From Harmothoe impar (Eukaryota; Annelida; Polychaeta; Phyllodocida; Polynoidae), in contig OX381707.1 in NCBI GenBank assembly GCA_947462335.1, positions 19,284,404 through 19,348,403 of the forward strand: a DNA stretch of 64,000 nt, given 5' to 3'. A model generated the notes under the pieces. The model searched no databases, was not told where the DNA came from, and worked only from the letters and a program-made list of their open reading frames with translations. How positions within the stretch are numbered: position 1 is the first letter of the stretch; each line of letters begins with the position of its first letter. This document shows, piece by piece, positions 23,901-34,500 of the stretch. Position numbers and translations under genes: made by a program.

Positions 23901-24266
23901 GTCTGCAGTACCTCTATTTAAATATCTAAACATTTCTGAAGAGCACGTGAGGGTATCAGTAACATGTGCAATAAGGCCTCCTCCCCTGTGTATGCTAACC
24001 CTATCGTGTCTATATAGGCTATAATGAGGCAACATGTAATCAAAATCATTATCCATTTTATTCAAAAAGGTTTCAGAAAATAACAGCACGTCTATTTGCT
24101 CATTACTTAGCTCCGTTTTTATACCTGCTTTTTTATTCCTGATGCTTCTAGCATTTAAATGTACTATTGAGAAGCCTCTACCAAAATCAGGCCACTCACC
24201 CATTGTCATAAGTAAGGATGGTAGTTTGACGGTGATTCCAGTTCTGTACATACAGGCACATTTCAT
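20960..24266 (-). mobile_element. CR1/jockey-type LINE, 5'-truncated
   Basis: Minus-strand element. An A8 tract (plus-strand T run at about 20960-20968) and an AATAAA just before it mark a likely 3' end. ORF2 lies at 21370-24266. No ORF1 is visible beyond about 24270. No target duplication was found. Confidence 0.7.
21370..24266 (-). pseudogene. LINE ORF2: AP endonuclease plus reverse transcriptase, frameshifted
   Basis: Encodes the protein that nicks target DNA and reverse-transcribes the element RNA at the nick. The N-terminal endonuclease shows HLNARSIRNK, FSETF, AIGDFNVDA and SDHLPIF. The reverse transcriptase shows LPKGG, FRPISVLP, FIDIKKAFDSV, CGVPQGSILGPLFF and the catalytic YADD, followed by the usual C-terminal region with LRVYSSYVLPLIDYAD. 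This arrangement fits the CR1/L2/jockey group, and I cannot place it more finely. The RT frame is continuous from 23646 to 21370. The endonuclease is broken by frame changes near 23800-23840 and 23624-23646, so the copy is inactive but not old. Confidence 0.85.
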
Positions 24267-24269
24267 ACA

Positions 24270-24631
24270 TATATTTCAAAAAATAATAACAACGAAAAAA
24301 CCCTATACCACCTCCCCCCAGAGTAAGCAATCGGCTCTGATGGCCTGCCAACCCTACCATGATATACTAAGGCTAAGGTTTGGACACCCGTCCCTGCGTC
24401 AAAGAGACTAGAGATACAATATTATTAATTATGATTCCATAATATATTTAATTACCTATAGGACTGTACGTGTTCTAGGTTAAACGCAGCTTATTTTTCA
24501 CAGAATGCACAATAATCAGTTCAAGTACAAGACGCTTCCTTTAGCTCTGTCGGTACAGGCTGGCTGTTCCAACTGTCACTTTTTCTTTTGAATTAATTTA
24601 TTTTATTTTCAAGTACCATTGCTTCTGCCTG
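24270..24631. other. No gene seen
   Basis: AT-rich spacer between the LINE and the DIRS-like element. It may contain the start of the latter. Confidence 0.35.
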
Positions 24632-25684
24632 GTGCTAAGGGTGGGGGGAAATCATCCCGTATCTCGTGGGAAGAACTGCAAGCAACCTCCTGTAGAAAAT
24701 TGGAAGAGATTACCCTCTAGAAGAAAACCGTTGGTGCACGATCCTAATGTGTCCAAGGAGGAGCAGGCAGCAGCTACACAGAAAGAGTTAGAGACCAGTC
24801 TGGCTGAAATCCATACCAAGGATATGTTCCCCAACCCAGGAGTATGCTGACTACCTGGAGGAATTAGATGCAGAGCAACAGCGGCAGGAGAAGGTGGAGA
24901 TGTTGGAGCGCCGGGTACGTGGCCGTATACAGGGACGCTATGAGGCGAGAGGTGACATCCCAGACAAGCCAGTCGTAGACAAGCCGATCGTGGACAAGCT
25001 GGACAAGCCCATCAGGTCGAGGGACAACTCTCCAGACCATCGCCCAAGATCAAGTACCAGGTTGTTTGATGCACGAGAATTCGAAGGTAGAGACTTTTCT
25101 GCAGACCGCCTTACCAAAAGCAGGCAAAAATTTGACTTAAAATCTCTCACTTATGCTGAACTTATGTATGTGTCGTTACAATGTGTACAGTTGGCATTGA
25201 GGAGGGTACTTTCTCAGATCTGGATGAGATGAAGAGGTATCTGAAGCATTTAAGCTTCCTCTCTTTCAAGGCCTCAAGTGACTTGTACGATACTAACATG
25301 TTTGCAGAATATGATTCTGACCTGCGCCAGGAGTGTGTATATGGACGAGAGTTGGAGAAATTTTGCTTTGGTAATGAACAGTTGAACACTCGCCACTTTG
25401 GCACAGAAGGCTTGAGAAAGGTGAGGGATGAGGCAAAGAATTCTAAAAAAGGGGGGAGGGTAGGCCTAATCAGGGCAGATCTCAAGGGAGCTTGCAGAGC
25501 AACCGTCCCTATGCTAATCAACAGGACCTCAGGGTTGACGAGTCTGGACATGTACTAGCATGTGACAGGTATAACCGTATGGGTTGTGATTCGTAGGTAT
25601 GTGCTTTTTCACATGTTTGCAATAAGTGCAATGATCCCACACACAGGGCTCAGGATTGCAAGAATGTCCATATGTATAGTAGCT
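24632..25684 (+). pseudogene. gag-like ORF with CCCH and CCHC zinc motifs
   Basis: Pieces in alternating frames: a basic start (VGGNHPVSRGKN), a coiled-coil-like YADYLEELDAEQQRQEKVEM, a repeated DKP segment, then the DLDEMKRYLKHLSFL region. It ends at 25561-25659 with C-x7-C-x4-C-x3-H followed at once by C-x2-C-x4-H-x4-C, a CCCH finger fused to a retroviral-type zinc knuckle. A stop (25594-25596) sits inside the first finger. Frame changes occur near 24835, 25170 and 25445. The RNA-binding nucleocapsid role is inferred from the zinc motifs and the position. Confidence 0.6.
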
Positions 25685-27529
25685 AGGGTGCAGACTCACC
25701 TGTGGTTTCATTAATTAAGGTTAATGAGGGTATCACACCTGTGTTAAGGGTTTGTGAGCCCCCGATGGCCGCTGCTGTAGAACGGTCACGGGTGAGTACT
25801 GCAGTCCTGATGGCTTTGACCCACTGTTTGCTTTTAGTGTGAACATTGGGGTCAATTCCCAGCTGATCTCTGTGTACAGTAACATGGAAGTCGACAATGT
25901 TGATAGCATTCATATCAATGGGTGGCCACAGCCTGACCAATTTGTGAAAATGTTATGTGTTATGCAAGAGTCATTGGGGGATAGAAAAGAGTCATTTGTT
26001 GTGACCAGGGAGTGTTTTGTGGGGAGTTGTTCATGTAAATACTCTTTGGATGGCTTGTTAGTATCCATGAAACCCTGTTGTGTTTTTACAGAATGTTTTC
26101 TGTGGGGCAAAGCTGAAGAAGACTGGCATTATATTTTAGAGAGATCTGTGTTTGGTTTCAGAGTTGTAAATCCTGAGTGCCCGTGCGAATATGTGAATGA
26201 AAATTACGCCTCTATCTTGTAGGAGGGTAGGAGACAGACTATGAATGATAAACTACGTAAAGAGTTATCTGAAGGGAAAATTATGTTGGCAGATGCTAAT
26301 AATATTCCTAAATGTATTCATGCATTAGGGGCAGTGGTGAAGAAGTCTGAGTTCATGGACGTTGGTGAAAAAATTCGCCTAATTACAGACTGTTCTAGGT
26401 CAGGAAATGCTTCACCGTCTGTAAATGAATATGCTGACGAGATTTGTGATAAATTTGTGTATAAGTCTCTTGACAATGTATGTGATATATTGACTGAAAA
26501 TGCAAAAATGTGTTGTACAGATAATTCTGATGCATATTGTGGAATTCACATTTATTATGGGGATAGATTGTACCAGGGTCTGAAATGGGACTTTGGTGAT
26601 GGTAAGGGTGAGATCACTATGCTTGACGGGCGTTTGTGTTTCGGTCTGGCTAGTGGCCCATTCATATTCAATTTGGTGTCTGACTTTATGGTCAGGTGTG
26701 CTTCCAGGATGGGGGTGGATAAGACTGTGAATTATTTGGACGATTTTTTCCTTTGTTACCCTTCATATGAAATGTGTGTCATTGTTCAGCATGTGTTATT
26801 TAGAGTGATTTGTCATTTGGGATTTTTTTATTTCTTATAAAAAAATCTCATGTGTCTCGACGAAAGTGGTGTTTCTGGGCATTGAGGTGAATAGTGTAGA
26901 TATGACTTTGACTCTGCCTGATGAAAAGATGTGTAATTTGTTGCAGAAGTGACAAAGAGAGACTTGCAGTCACTTGCAGGGAGTCTTGCACATGCAAGTA
27001 AAGTAGTGAGGGGTGGGCGCTGTTTTTCACGTCGTATTTATAATCTGTGTAATACTGTTAGCAAACAGCATTATAAGGTTAGGTTGTCTGGTGAGGCCAG
27101 AGCGGACATAGAATGGTGGTTGAATTTTGCTGAGTCATTCAATGGCTCAGCTAAAATTCTCCGACCTTTTGGCTCTCACTTAGTGATGTACAATCATGCT
27201 TCTTTTGGTGGTTTTGCTGCATACCATCAAGGGGATTGGTTGATTGGTGATTAGGAACGGCAAATGTATGTCTTGGATTAGAGAATTATTTTGGCTAGTT
27301 CAGAATAATTTTTATTCTAATTCTGTGTATATTAGCACCAATGATAATATTATATGTGATTGTTTGAGTCGTTGGACTGAGAGGGGTGCTAAGGATAAGC
27401 TGTTGTATGTTACGTCAGATTCAACCTTATGTTGTCATTCTGTTCTTGCTTCCAGGCCCCCATGCTAAGCTGGCTAAAAGGCTGCGTTTCTTATTGGAGA
27501 ATGACATATCAGATAATACTGGTAAGACT
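25664..27529 (+). repeat. Tandem duplication, unit 1 (RT-RNase H)
   Basis: Matches unit 2 with a fixed offset of 1872 bp and only a handful of substitutions. It is followed by six extra bases (gtccat, 27530-27535) that repeat the start of the unit. It begins just after the zinc knuckle and ends just before the recombinase. Confidence 0.9.
25839..27468 (+). pseudogene. Reverse transcriptase-RNase H, copy 1
   Basis: RT motifs include IRLITDCSRSGNASPSVNEY, SDAYCGIHIYY, FGLASGPFIFN and the catalytic VNYLDDFF. The RNase H part begins LQSLAGSLAHASK and includes ADIEWWLNF and GGFAAYHQGDW, ending with NDNIICDCLSRW. An in-frame TAG at 26221 splits the RT. Further frame changes occur near 26835, 26945 and 27254. 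Inactive. Confidence 0.75.
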
Positions 27530-27535
27530 GTCCAT

Positions 27536-29401
27536 ATGTCCATATGTATAGTAGCTAGGGTGCAGACTCACCTGTGGTTTCATTAATTAAGGTTAATGAG
27601 GGTATCACACCTGTGTTAAGGGTTTGTGAGCCCCCGATGGCCGCTGCTGTAGAACGGTCACGGGTGAGTACTGCAGTCCTGATGGCTTTGACCCACTGTT
27701 TGCTTTTAGTGTGAACATTGGGGTCAATTCCCAGCTGATCTCTGTGTACAGTAACATGGAAGTCGACAATGTTGATAGCATTCATATCAATGGGTGGCCA
27801 CAGCCTGACCAATTTGTGAAAATGTTATGTGTTATGCAAGAGTCATTGGGGGATAGAAAAGAGTCATTTGTTGTGACCAGGGAGTGTTTTGTGGGGAGTT
27901 GTTCATGTAAATACTCTTTGGATGGCTTGTTAGTATCCATGAAACCCTGTTGTGTTTTTACAGAATGTTTTCTGTGGGGCAAAGCTGAAGAAGACTGGCA
28001 TTATATTTTAGAGAGATCTGTGTTTGGTTTCAGAGTTGTAAATCCTGAGTGCCCGTGCGAATATGTGAATGAAAATTACGCCTCTATCTTGCAGGAGGGT
28101 AGAAGACAGACTATGAATGATAAACTACGTAAAGAGTTATCTGAAGGGAAAATTATGTTGGCAGATGCTAATAATATTCCTAAATGTATTCATGCATTAG
28201 GGGCAGTGGTGAAGAAGTCTGAGTTCATGGACGTTGGTGAAAAAATTCGCCTAATTACAGACTGTTCTAGGTCAGGAAATGCTTCACCGTCTGTAAATGA
28301 ATATGCTGACGAGATTTGTGATAAATTTGTGTATAAGTCTCTTGACAATGTATGTGATATATTGACTGAAAATGCAAAAATATGTTGTACAGATAATTCT
28401 GATGCATATTGTGGAATTCACATTTATTATGGGGATAGATTGTACCAGGGTCTGAAATGGGACTTTGGTGATGGTAAGGGTGAGATCACTATGCTTGACG
28501 GGCGTTTGTGTTTCGGTCTGGCTAGTGGCCCATTCATATTCAATTTGGTGTCTGACTTTATGGTCAGGTGTGCTTCCAGGAGGGGGGTGGATAAGATTGT
28601 GAATTATTTGGACGATTTTTTCCTTTGTTACCCTTCATATGAAATGTGTGTCATTGCTCAGCATGTGTTATTTAGAGTGATTTGTCATTTGGGATTTTTT
28701 TATTTCTTATAAAAAAATCTCATGTGTCTCGACGAAAGTGGTGTTTCTGGGCATTGAGGTGAATAGTGTAGATATGACTTTGACTCTGCCTGATGAAAAG
28801 ATGTGTAATTTGTTGCAGAAGTGACAAAGAGAGACTTGCAGTCACTTGCAGGGAGTCTTGCACATGCAAGTAAAGTAGTGAGGGGTGGGCGCTGTTTTTC
28901 ACGTCGTATTTATAATCTGTGTAATACTGTTAGCAAACAGCATTATAAGGTTAGGTTGTCTGGTGAGGCCAGAGCGGACATAGAATGGTGGTTGAATTTT
29001 GCTGAGTCATTCAATGGCTCAGCTAAAATTCTCCGACCTTTTGGCTCTCACTTAGCGATGTACAATCATGCTTCTTTTGGTGGTTTTGCTGCATACCATC
29101 AAGGGGATTGGTTGATTGGTGATTAGGAACGGCAAATGTATGTCTTGGATTAGAGAATTATTTTGGCTAGTTCAGAATAATTTTTATTCTAATTCTGTGT
29201 ATATTAGCACCAATGATAATATTATATGTGATTGTTTGAGTCGTTGGACTGAGAGGGGTGCTAAGGATAAGCTGTTGTATGTTACGTCAGATTCAACCTT
29301 ATGTTGTCATTCTGTTCTTGCTTCCAGGCCCCCATGCTAAGCTGGCTAAAAGGCTGCGTTTCTTATTGGAGAATGACATATCAGATAATACTGGTAAGAC
29401 T
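27536..29401 (+). repeat. Tandem duplication, unit 2 (RT-RNase H)
   Basis: Second copy. It runs on into the unique recombinase region. Differences from unit 1 include a C for T that restores a codon at the equivalent of 26221. Confidence 0.9.
27711..29340 (+). pseudogene. Reverse transcriptase-RNase H, copy 2
   Basis: Same domains as copy 1, but the RT frame is continuous for 333 codons (27711-28712) because the stop is absent. The later frame changes (near 28707, 28817, 29126) are shared with copy 1, so they predate the duplication. Substitutions near the catalytic motif (for example RGVDKIVN against MGVDKTVN) show slight divergence since. Confidence 0.75.
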
Positions 29402-30230
29402 AGAGCCTCTCAGAAAAGGAAGTATTTGGAGTTCTGTGCGTTATATGGTATTGACCCTGTCAACCGGGGGATGGAAGGTGTTGGTTTTTACATAGCTTAT
29501 TTATCTAACTCTCTTGTGTACTCGTCCATTACTGGCTATTTGTCAGGAGTGAATTACTACCTGAAATCTCATAGAGCGCCTACCATTGATTATGGTGATC
29601 CTCTGGTGGCTAGGGCAATAAGAAGTGCTAAGAGAGTGTTGGGTGACGCACCCACTCAGGCGCTAGCTATTATGCCAGAACACTTAATCCTTATGTATGA
29701 GCAACTACCGGTGTCTTTAGGACACGAATGCTTCTGGGCCGCTGCCTTGTTTGCTTTTTGTACCTTACTCAGGAAGTGTCATTATACTTTATCTGATAGT
29801 GTATTATGTAGGGAAGCGTTCCAGTTTTTCCCGTGGGGTATGATGATTACTGTGTCTAAAACTAAGACCATTCAATTCAAGGAGAAAAAGTTATTAATTC
29901 CTGTGTGTAGAGCAGCTAATTTATGTTTGTGTGCTGTACATTAGGTAGAAAAGCATTTTGACCATGTGAAAGGGAGGCCTTCTCATCCGGCTTTCCTTGT
30001 TGCGATGGGAGATGATTGTGAACCCTTGTCATATAATTTATTTTCAGATATGCTTCAGTTATTATCTGGTGAAACAACCTTTACAATTGATAAAATATTT
30101 TTTATACAAGCGTCTAAACATACCCAAACATTGAAAAACATGCTTTTATGTTTGTTAGCTGTGAGTTCTTTGGGTGAAATGGAAGGATTTCTATGTTAGT
30201 TGGAAAAAGAACTAATATTGACTAGCACAA
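29341..30230 (+). pseudogene. Tyrosine recombinase of the DIRS-like element
   Basis: Starts within the frame open from 29258: KTRASQKRKYLEFC, then helical core sequence with GYLSGVNYYLKSH, FCTLLRKCHYTL (catalytic-arginine box) and VSKTKTIQF, all typical of DIRS/Ngaro recombinases. An in-frame TAG at 29942-29944 interrupts it, after which the same frame continues to 30199. The expected His-x-x-Arg box is eroded (around KHTQTLK) and the region after SSLGEMEGF is frameshifted. Its role would have been integration of circular DNA copies. Confidence 0.7.
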
Positions 30231-30779
30231 AAGTATGATGGAAAAAAGCTTTTATTTGATTGAACACGAATCACAAATTCTCTATCGACCAATGTGGTTT
30301 GATTCCATATTAAGGTAAACCTTTCTAATCTATTTCTTTTCAAAACTTGAAAAATTTAATTCACCCATACAAATCTACAGAATACTATATAGCAGACAGA
30401 CTTTCAATAAATCATAAAAACTATGTTAATATATGAAATTTCAAATCTCCATATATAGATGTAGTATGAATTAGTTCAGCAGTTATCACCACGATGTGAA
30501 GACAGATTATAGACAAGTTAAATATATATATGTAGGAACAGCGTATTCTCATAGAAAATAAGTAAATGACAATGTATCACAATGAGACAACCAAAAGTGT
30601 TTATTTCAAGAAAACAAAAAATATGAGAGCAAACTGGCCACTTCAAATATATACACGACTATGCTTGAAAGTCAACTATTCTAAATTGCTCTATACTTCA
30701 AAATTGAAGAATCCAATCATTTCAACCACTAGCCCACACAGATACTCACACACTTTCAGATAGTCTTTGGCATTACAAT
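30231..30779. other. No gene seen
   Basis: AT-rich sequence between the DIRS-like element and the TEX36 polyadenylation signal. It may include the degraded 3' terminal repeat of the element. Confidence 0.35.
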
Positions 30780-30785
30780 TTTATT
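30780..30785 (-). terminator. Polyadenylation signal AATAAA of the TEX36 homologue
   Basis: Minus-strand AATAAA about 300 bp downstream of the stop codon, giving a plausible 3' UTR of about 0.3 kb. Confidence 0.5.
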
Positions 30786-31085
30786 TACAAACATTTACAA
30801 ATACTGATACTCCTATAGGGTTTTTGATGTCATCATATGTTATCGTACATGAAGTGAAATAAAATATAAAAACAAAAAAGTACACCCTAGTATCACAAAT
30901 AATATCACAGTTAATGCTGTATAAAAGTACCCCAGTAGGGATCACATCTGAGTAGTTATATCATACCTGGATTAACCTCCAACCACTCCCCACCCATACC
31001 CCATGGATCAATTTTATTCTAGGATAATCCCCAAAGTCTCCCGCTGTGATCAAATCCGACTTGCCCACTACTGATCAGCTTGAGA

Positions 31086-31565
31086 TCAGTCATGGGTGGT
31101 CACTGTCTTTAAGCGAGCGTTAGCCCCGGCCACATGAGGCGCGTCCAGTTGCCATACGGTGTAGGACTCCTGTTTGCGGGGGTGGATATGGTTGTAGCTG
31201 GGGTAGACGCTAGCCTTGCCGTGGTTCGAGTACTTCCAGTTGTTGGCAGGTAGGAGAGGCTCCTGTGTTATAGCAAGCACATGCAGCGGGGTGCGGTGGT
31301 CAGGCCCCTTGGCTGGGTCAGTCCACAGAGTCGTATCCGTGGTCAGTTTTGCCAGCCCGGTTTGGCCCTCAGAGTGGTTTCGGGCAAAGCGGCGGTGTTG
31401 GGGCGGTTCGGCGGTGGGGAGGCCACGGTAGTCGCTGGCCTTGATGGGGTTGTAGTCATGGTGGACCACCTCCCGACCAAGATGTTTGAGGAAGTGTTTG
31501 TCGGTGTGGTGCTGACGCTCGTCCGACTCCAGGTGGTTCTTTCCTAAGTGTCGAGTACTCCGACC
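31086..31565 (-). CDS. TEX36: TEX36 terminal coding exon 4
   Basis: 159 codons plus TGA after acceptor aatatttcag. Begins GRSTRHLGK and contains ERQH and HRRFARNHSE, which resembles the vertebrate FRRFPR region. Confidence 0.82.
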   Translation of the reverse strand, partial: GRSTRHLGKNHLESDERQHHTDKHFLKHLGREVVHHDYNPIKASDYRGLPTAEPPQHRRFARNHSEGQTGLAKLTTDTTLWTDPAKGPDHRTPLHVLAITQEPLLPANNWKYSNHGKASVYPSYNHIHPRKQESYTVWQLDAPHVAGANARLKTVTTHD

Positions 31566-34500
31566 CTGAAATATTGTCATTTTCACTATATTAATAATAA
31601 TTCCCACAAAATGTGTGATATAGAAGTTTCATCCTGCCAGAGATTCTTTTAAAGAAATTCTGTATTTGCCTCGTCTATATCAATCTTAAGATATGGTTAA
31701 AATAACATAATCAATATGTGTGCTTTCTTGGAAGACTTTATGTAAAATGTAACCTTAAAAATTACACCTAAGCTATGCATTATATAGCGAGACAGGGAGG
31801 GAGCCAAACCAATGGGCAGCGAAAAATGGAGGGAGGCAGAGAGTAAAGGAGGCAGGCAGGTAAGGGAGGGAGGGAGGCAGGTAGGGGAGGGAGGCAGGTA
31901 GGGGAGGGAGGGAGATAAGGAAGGCAGCAGGTAAGGAAGGTAGGGGGTAAGGGAGCTAGGCAGTTAAGGGAGTCAGGCAGGTAAGGGATGCTTACAGGTA
32001 GGGGAGGTAGGCAGGCAAGGGAGGTAGGTAGGCAGGTACGTAAGGCAAGCAGATAGGGGAGGTAGGGGGTAAGGGAGGTAGGCATGTAAGGGAGGTAGGC
32101 AGGTAAGGGAGGTAGGCATGTAGGAGAGGCAGGCAGGTAAGGGAGGTAGGCAGGTAAGGGAGGTAGGCAGGTAAGGGAGACAGGCAGGTAAGGGAGGTAG
32201 GCATGTAGGAGAGGCAGGCAGGTAAGGGAGGTAGGCAGGTAAGGGAGGTAGGCGTGTAGGAGAGGCAGGCAGGTAAGGGAGGTAGGCAGGTAAGGGAGGT
32301 AGGCATGTAGGAGAGGCAGGCAGGTAGGGGCAAGGGAGGGAGGCAGATATGAAAGGAGGGGGGCAAGCAGGAGGTGTTGGGACTGGCGGAGATGGAGGCA
32401 GGGAGGGAGAGGAAAAAGTGAGAGGGAGAAGGGAAATAGGCAAAGGGGAGGCAAGCAGAGGCCTCACCTTTTAAGGCTTTTAAGGCAGTTGGAAATTAGA
32501 GGGAGGGAAGAAGTTTGAAGGGAAGGGATATCAACGATATTGAACCCTTTACATATATTATTAACATAAAAATGAACGAGTAAAGATACAACTGGATGTA
32601 CGGCGACGAGTTTGGGTTTGCCCACGACTGCGCAGCAGGAGTGCGCACCGTGCGATACGGACACCCAAACAAGTCGTCGTACATCCAGTTGTATTTTTAC
32701 GAGTTCTTTTTTTGTTTTATTATACCAAGCATATGATATTGGGAAGATAACAATAGATTATGATAGAAATTACAATAGAAATTACGATAGACATCCTGAA
32801 ACACACATTTCCGAGATGCCCTGTTTTGCGCACTACTTTTCCCGTATCGCACACGTCCTGATACAGAGGTGTGTATTACACACGTAGCTAATCCGGCGCT
32901 CCTATGTTGTAGGAATAGCAATGTCATATGCTAGGTATAATAAAATGATTTATACTCACATCACCAAAGTATAAGCCATGGTCCTGGAACGAGTGTCTGT
33001 TGTCATGATTGGAGAATTTATTATGTATCTTGAAGTTTCTCTGTAATGTAAGAAAATCAGAGTTAGGGTACTTTGTCAGCACAGCATGATGACCAAAGGC
33101 AACATTCTATTGTCATGATGCACCAAGGCAGCAGCAGCGAGTGACTCCCCAGTACTGTGCATCATGTCGACCCTTTGGAACCCAGTGTGGCATGCACCGA
33201 TGAATTACTCGCCAAGGCTGCATGCATGCATTCATTCATTTTGTTTTTGTTCTGGTTAAGAGTTCCAATACAGACAGTTTGTCAACCATGAAGAAACCGA
33301 AAGATTGGTGAAGCGTCCACGCTTGTTACATTTTTGACTACTGCAAACGTAGATATTTTCGCACTCTACAAATTTTCGCGATTTTTAGATATTCGCGAAA
33401 ATATGTACAGAGCGAATATTTATACAGTATTGAATTAAATAGCCAAATCTCGGAAATCCACGAATTTTAGTACCAGCGAAAAGGTCCTTTTTAGGAAATT
33501 GGCAAAAATGTATACAGGCGAAAATATCTACATTTACAGTATGTTATGCCCAATACGAGGTGAATGCACCTACCGTGTCCTTGTCCTTGTAGGGGTTGGG
33601 GGGCTGGGGTGGGTACCCGGAGGAGTCTGCCTGGAAGGGGGCGGTCAGCATGCGGCCCGTGCAGGTAGCCGCATTACGGGTGAACGGACCCGGGTCTGGG
33701 AGGCCCCGATGTTGGAACTGGAATAAAGCAGGTATTAATAATGAGTGGCATGTCAATATTACAGGGTAATACATCTTTTATATCTTGTTACTCTACATTA
33801 CATTAAAACAGATATAAACAGTCAACCCTGACCTCCTCGAACATTTACTACCTTGGATCCCCCACTTCCTTAGACATAAGGCTTTACAACTGTCATTCTA
33901 TGTTCCATTATATTTGGACTTAGATCCTTGGATAATTTTGTCCTCGGGCATTCCTTGCATTTTTCAAACCTGAGGAAGTGAGGGCAAATTCATCAGCTTC
34001 AGGATGAAAATATCATTTTGATCCCAAACATATCCCAAAGTCATATTCATATTTATGTCATTATTTGGTTATCAAAATTGATATTTTATAAATGGTTTCT
34101 ATGGTTAAGGAAACAAGGGAGAATGCCAGCTGAGTTCAATCGGATCAATTGGATCAGTGAGAGGGCAACCATCCACATGTGTACTTGCTGTAATCTATTA
34201 CGTATACATACTGGCCCACTGCCCTTTGTACTGTTTAGTTCCTGGAGCTGCATTCAGTATAACTAGTATTACTACTTACTAGTACATGTAATACCTGAAC
34301 AGAGGTCCACAGTGAAAGCTAGATGGGTACAAAGGGGCTAGATCATATGCTAAAACAGGCATGTGGTATTCCAACTATAGTTGGGTATATTATGAAACTC
34401 TGGAACTAGTAACGGCTTCTTATATTTCTAAACTTTAGCAGCATGAACACGTATGTTCAGGCGTGTGACGTGACGTGAGGCTATCGAGACCCTTTGGACA

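Larger units (their letters stand above)
24632..30230 (+). mobile_element. DIRS-type tyrosine-recombinase retrotransposon, decayed, with internal duplication
   Basis: Order on the plus strand is gag-like region, reverse transcriptase plus RNase H, then tyrosine recombinase, which defines the DIRS order. These elements replicate through RNA but integrate with a recombinase, not an integrase. The terminal repeats expected of the order were not identified. All parts are broken by frameshifts or stops, and the RT-RNase H part is present twice in tandem. Confidence 0.75.

Noticed and set aside
31780..32467. Leu/Pro-rich frames of up to 224 codons on the minus strand
   Set aside because: Products of the 17-bp purine repeat lying in a TEX36 intron.
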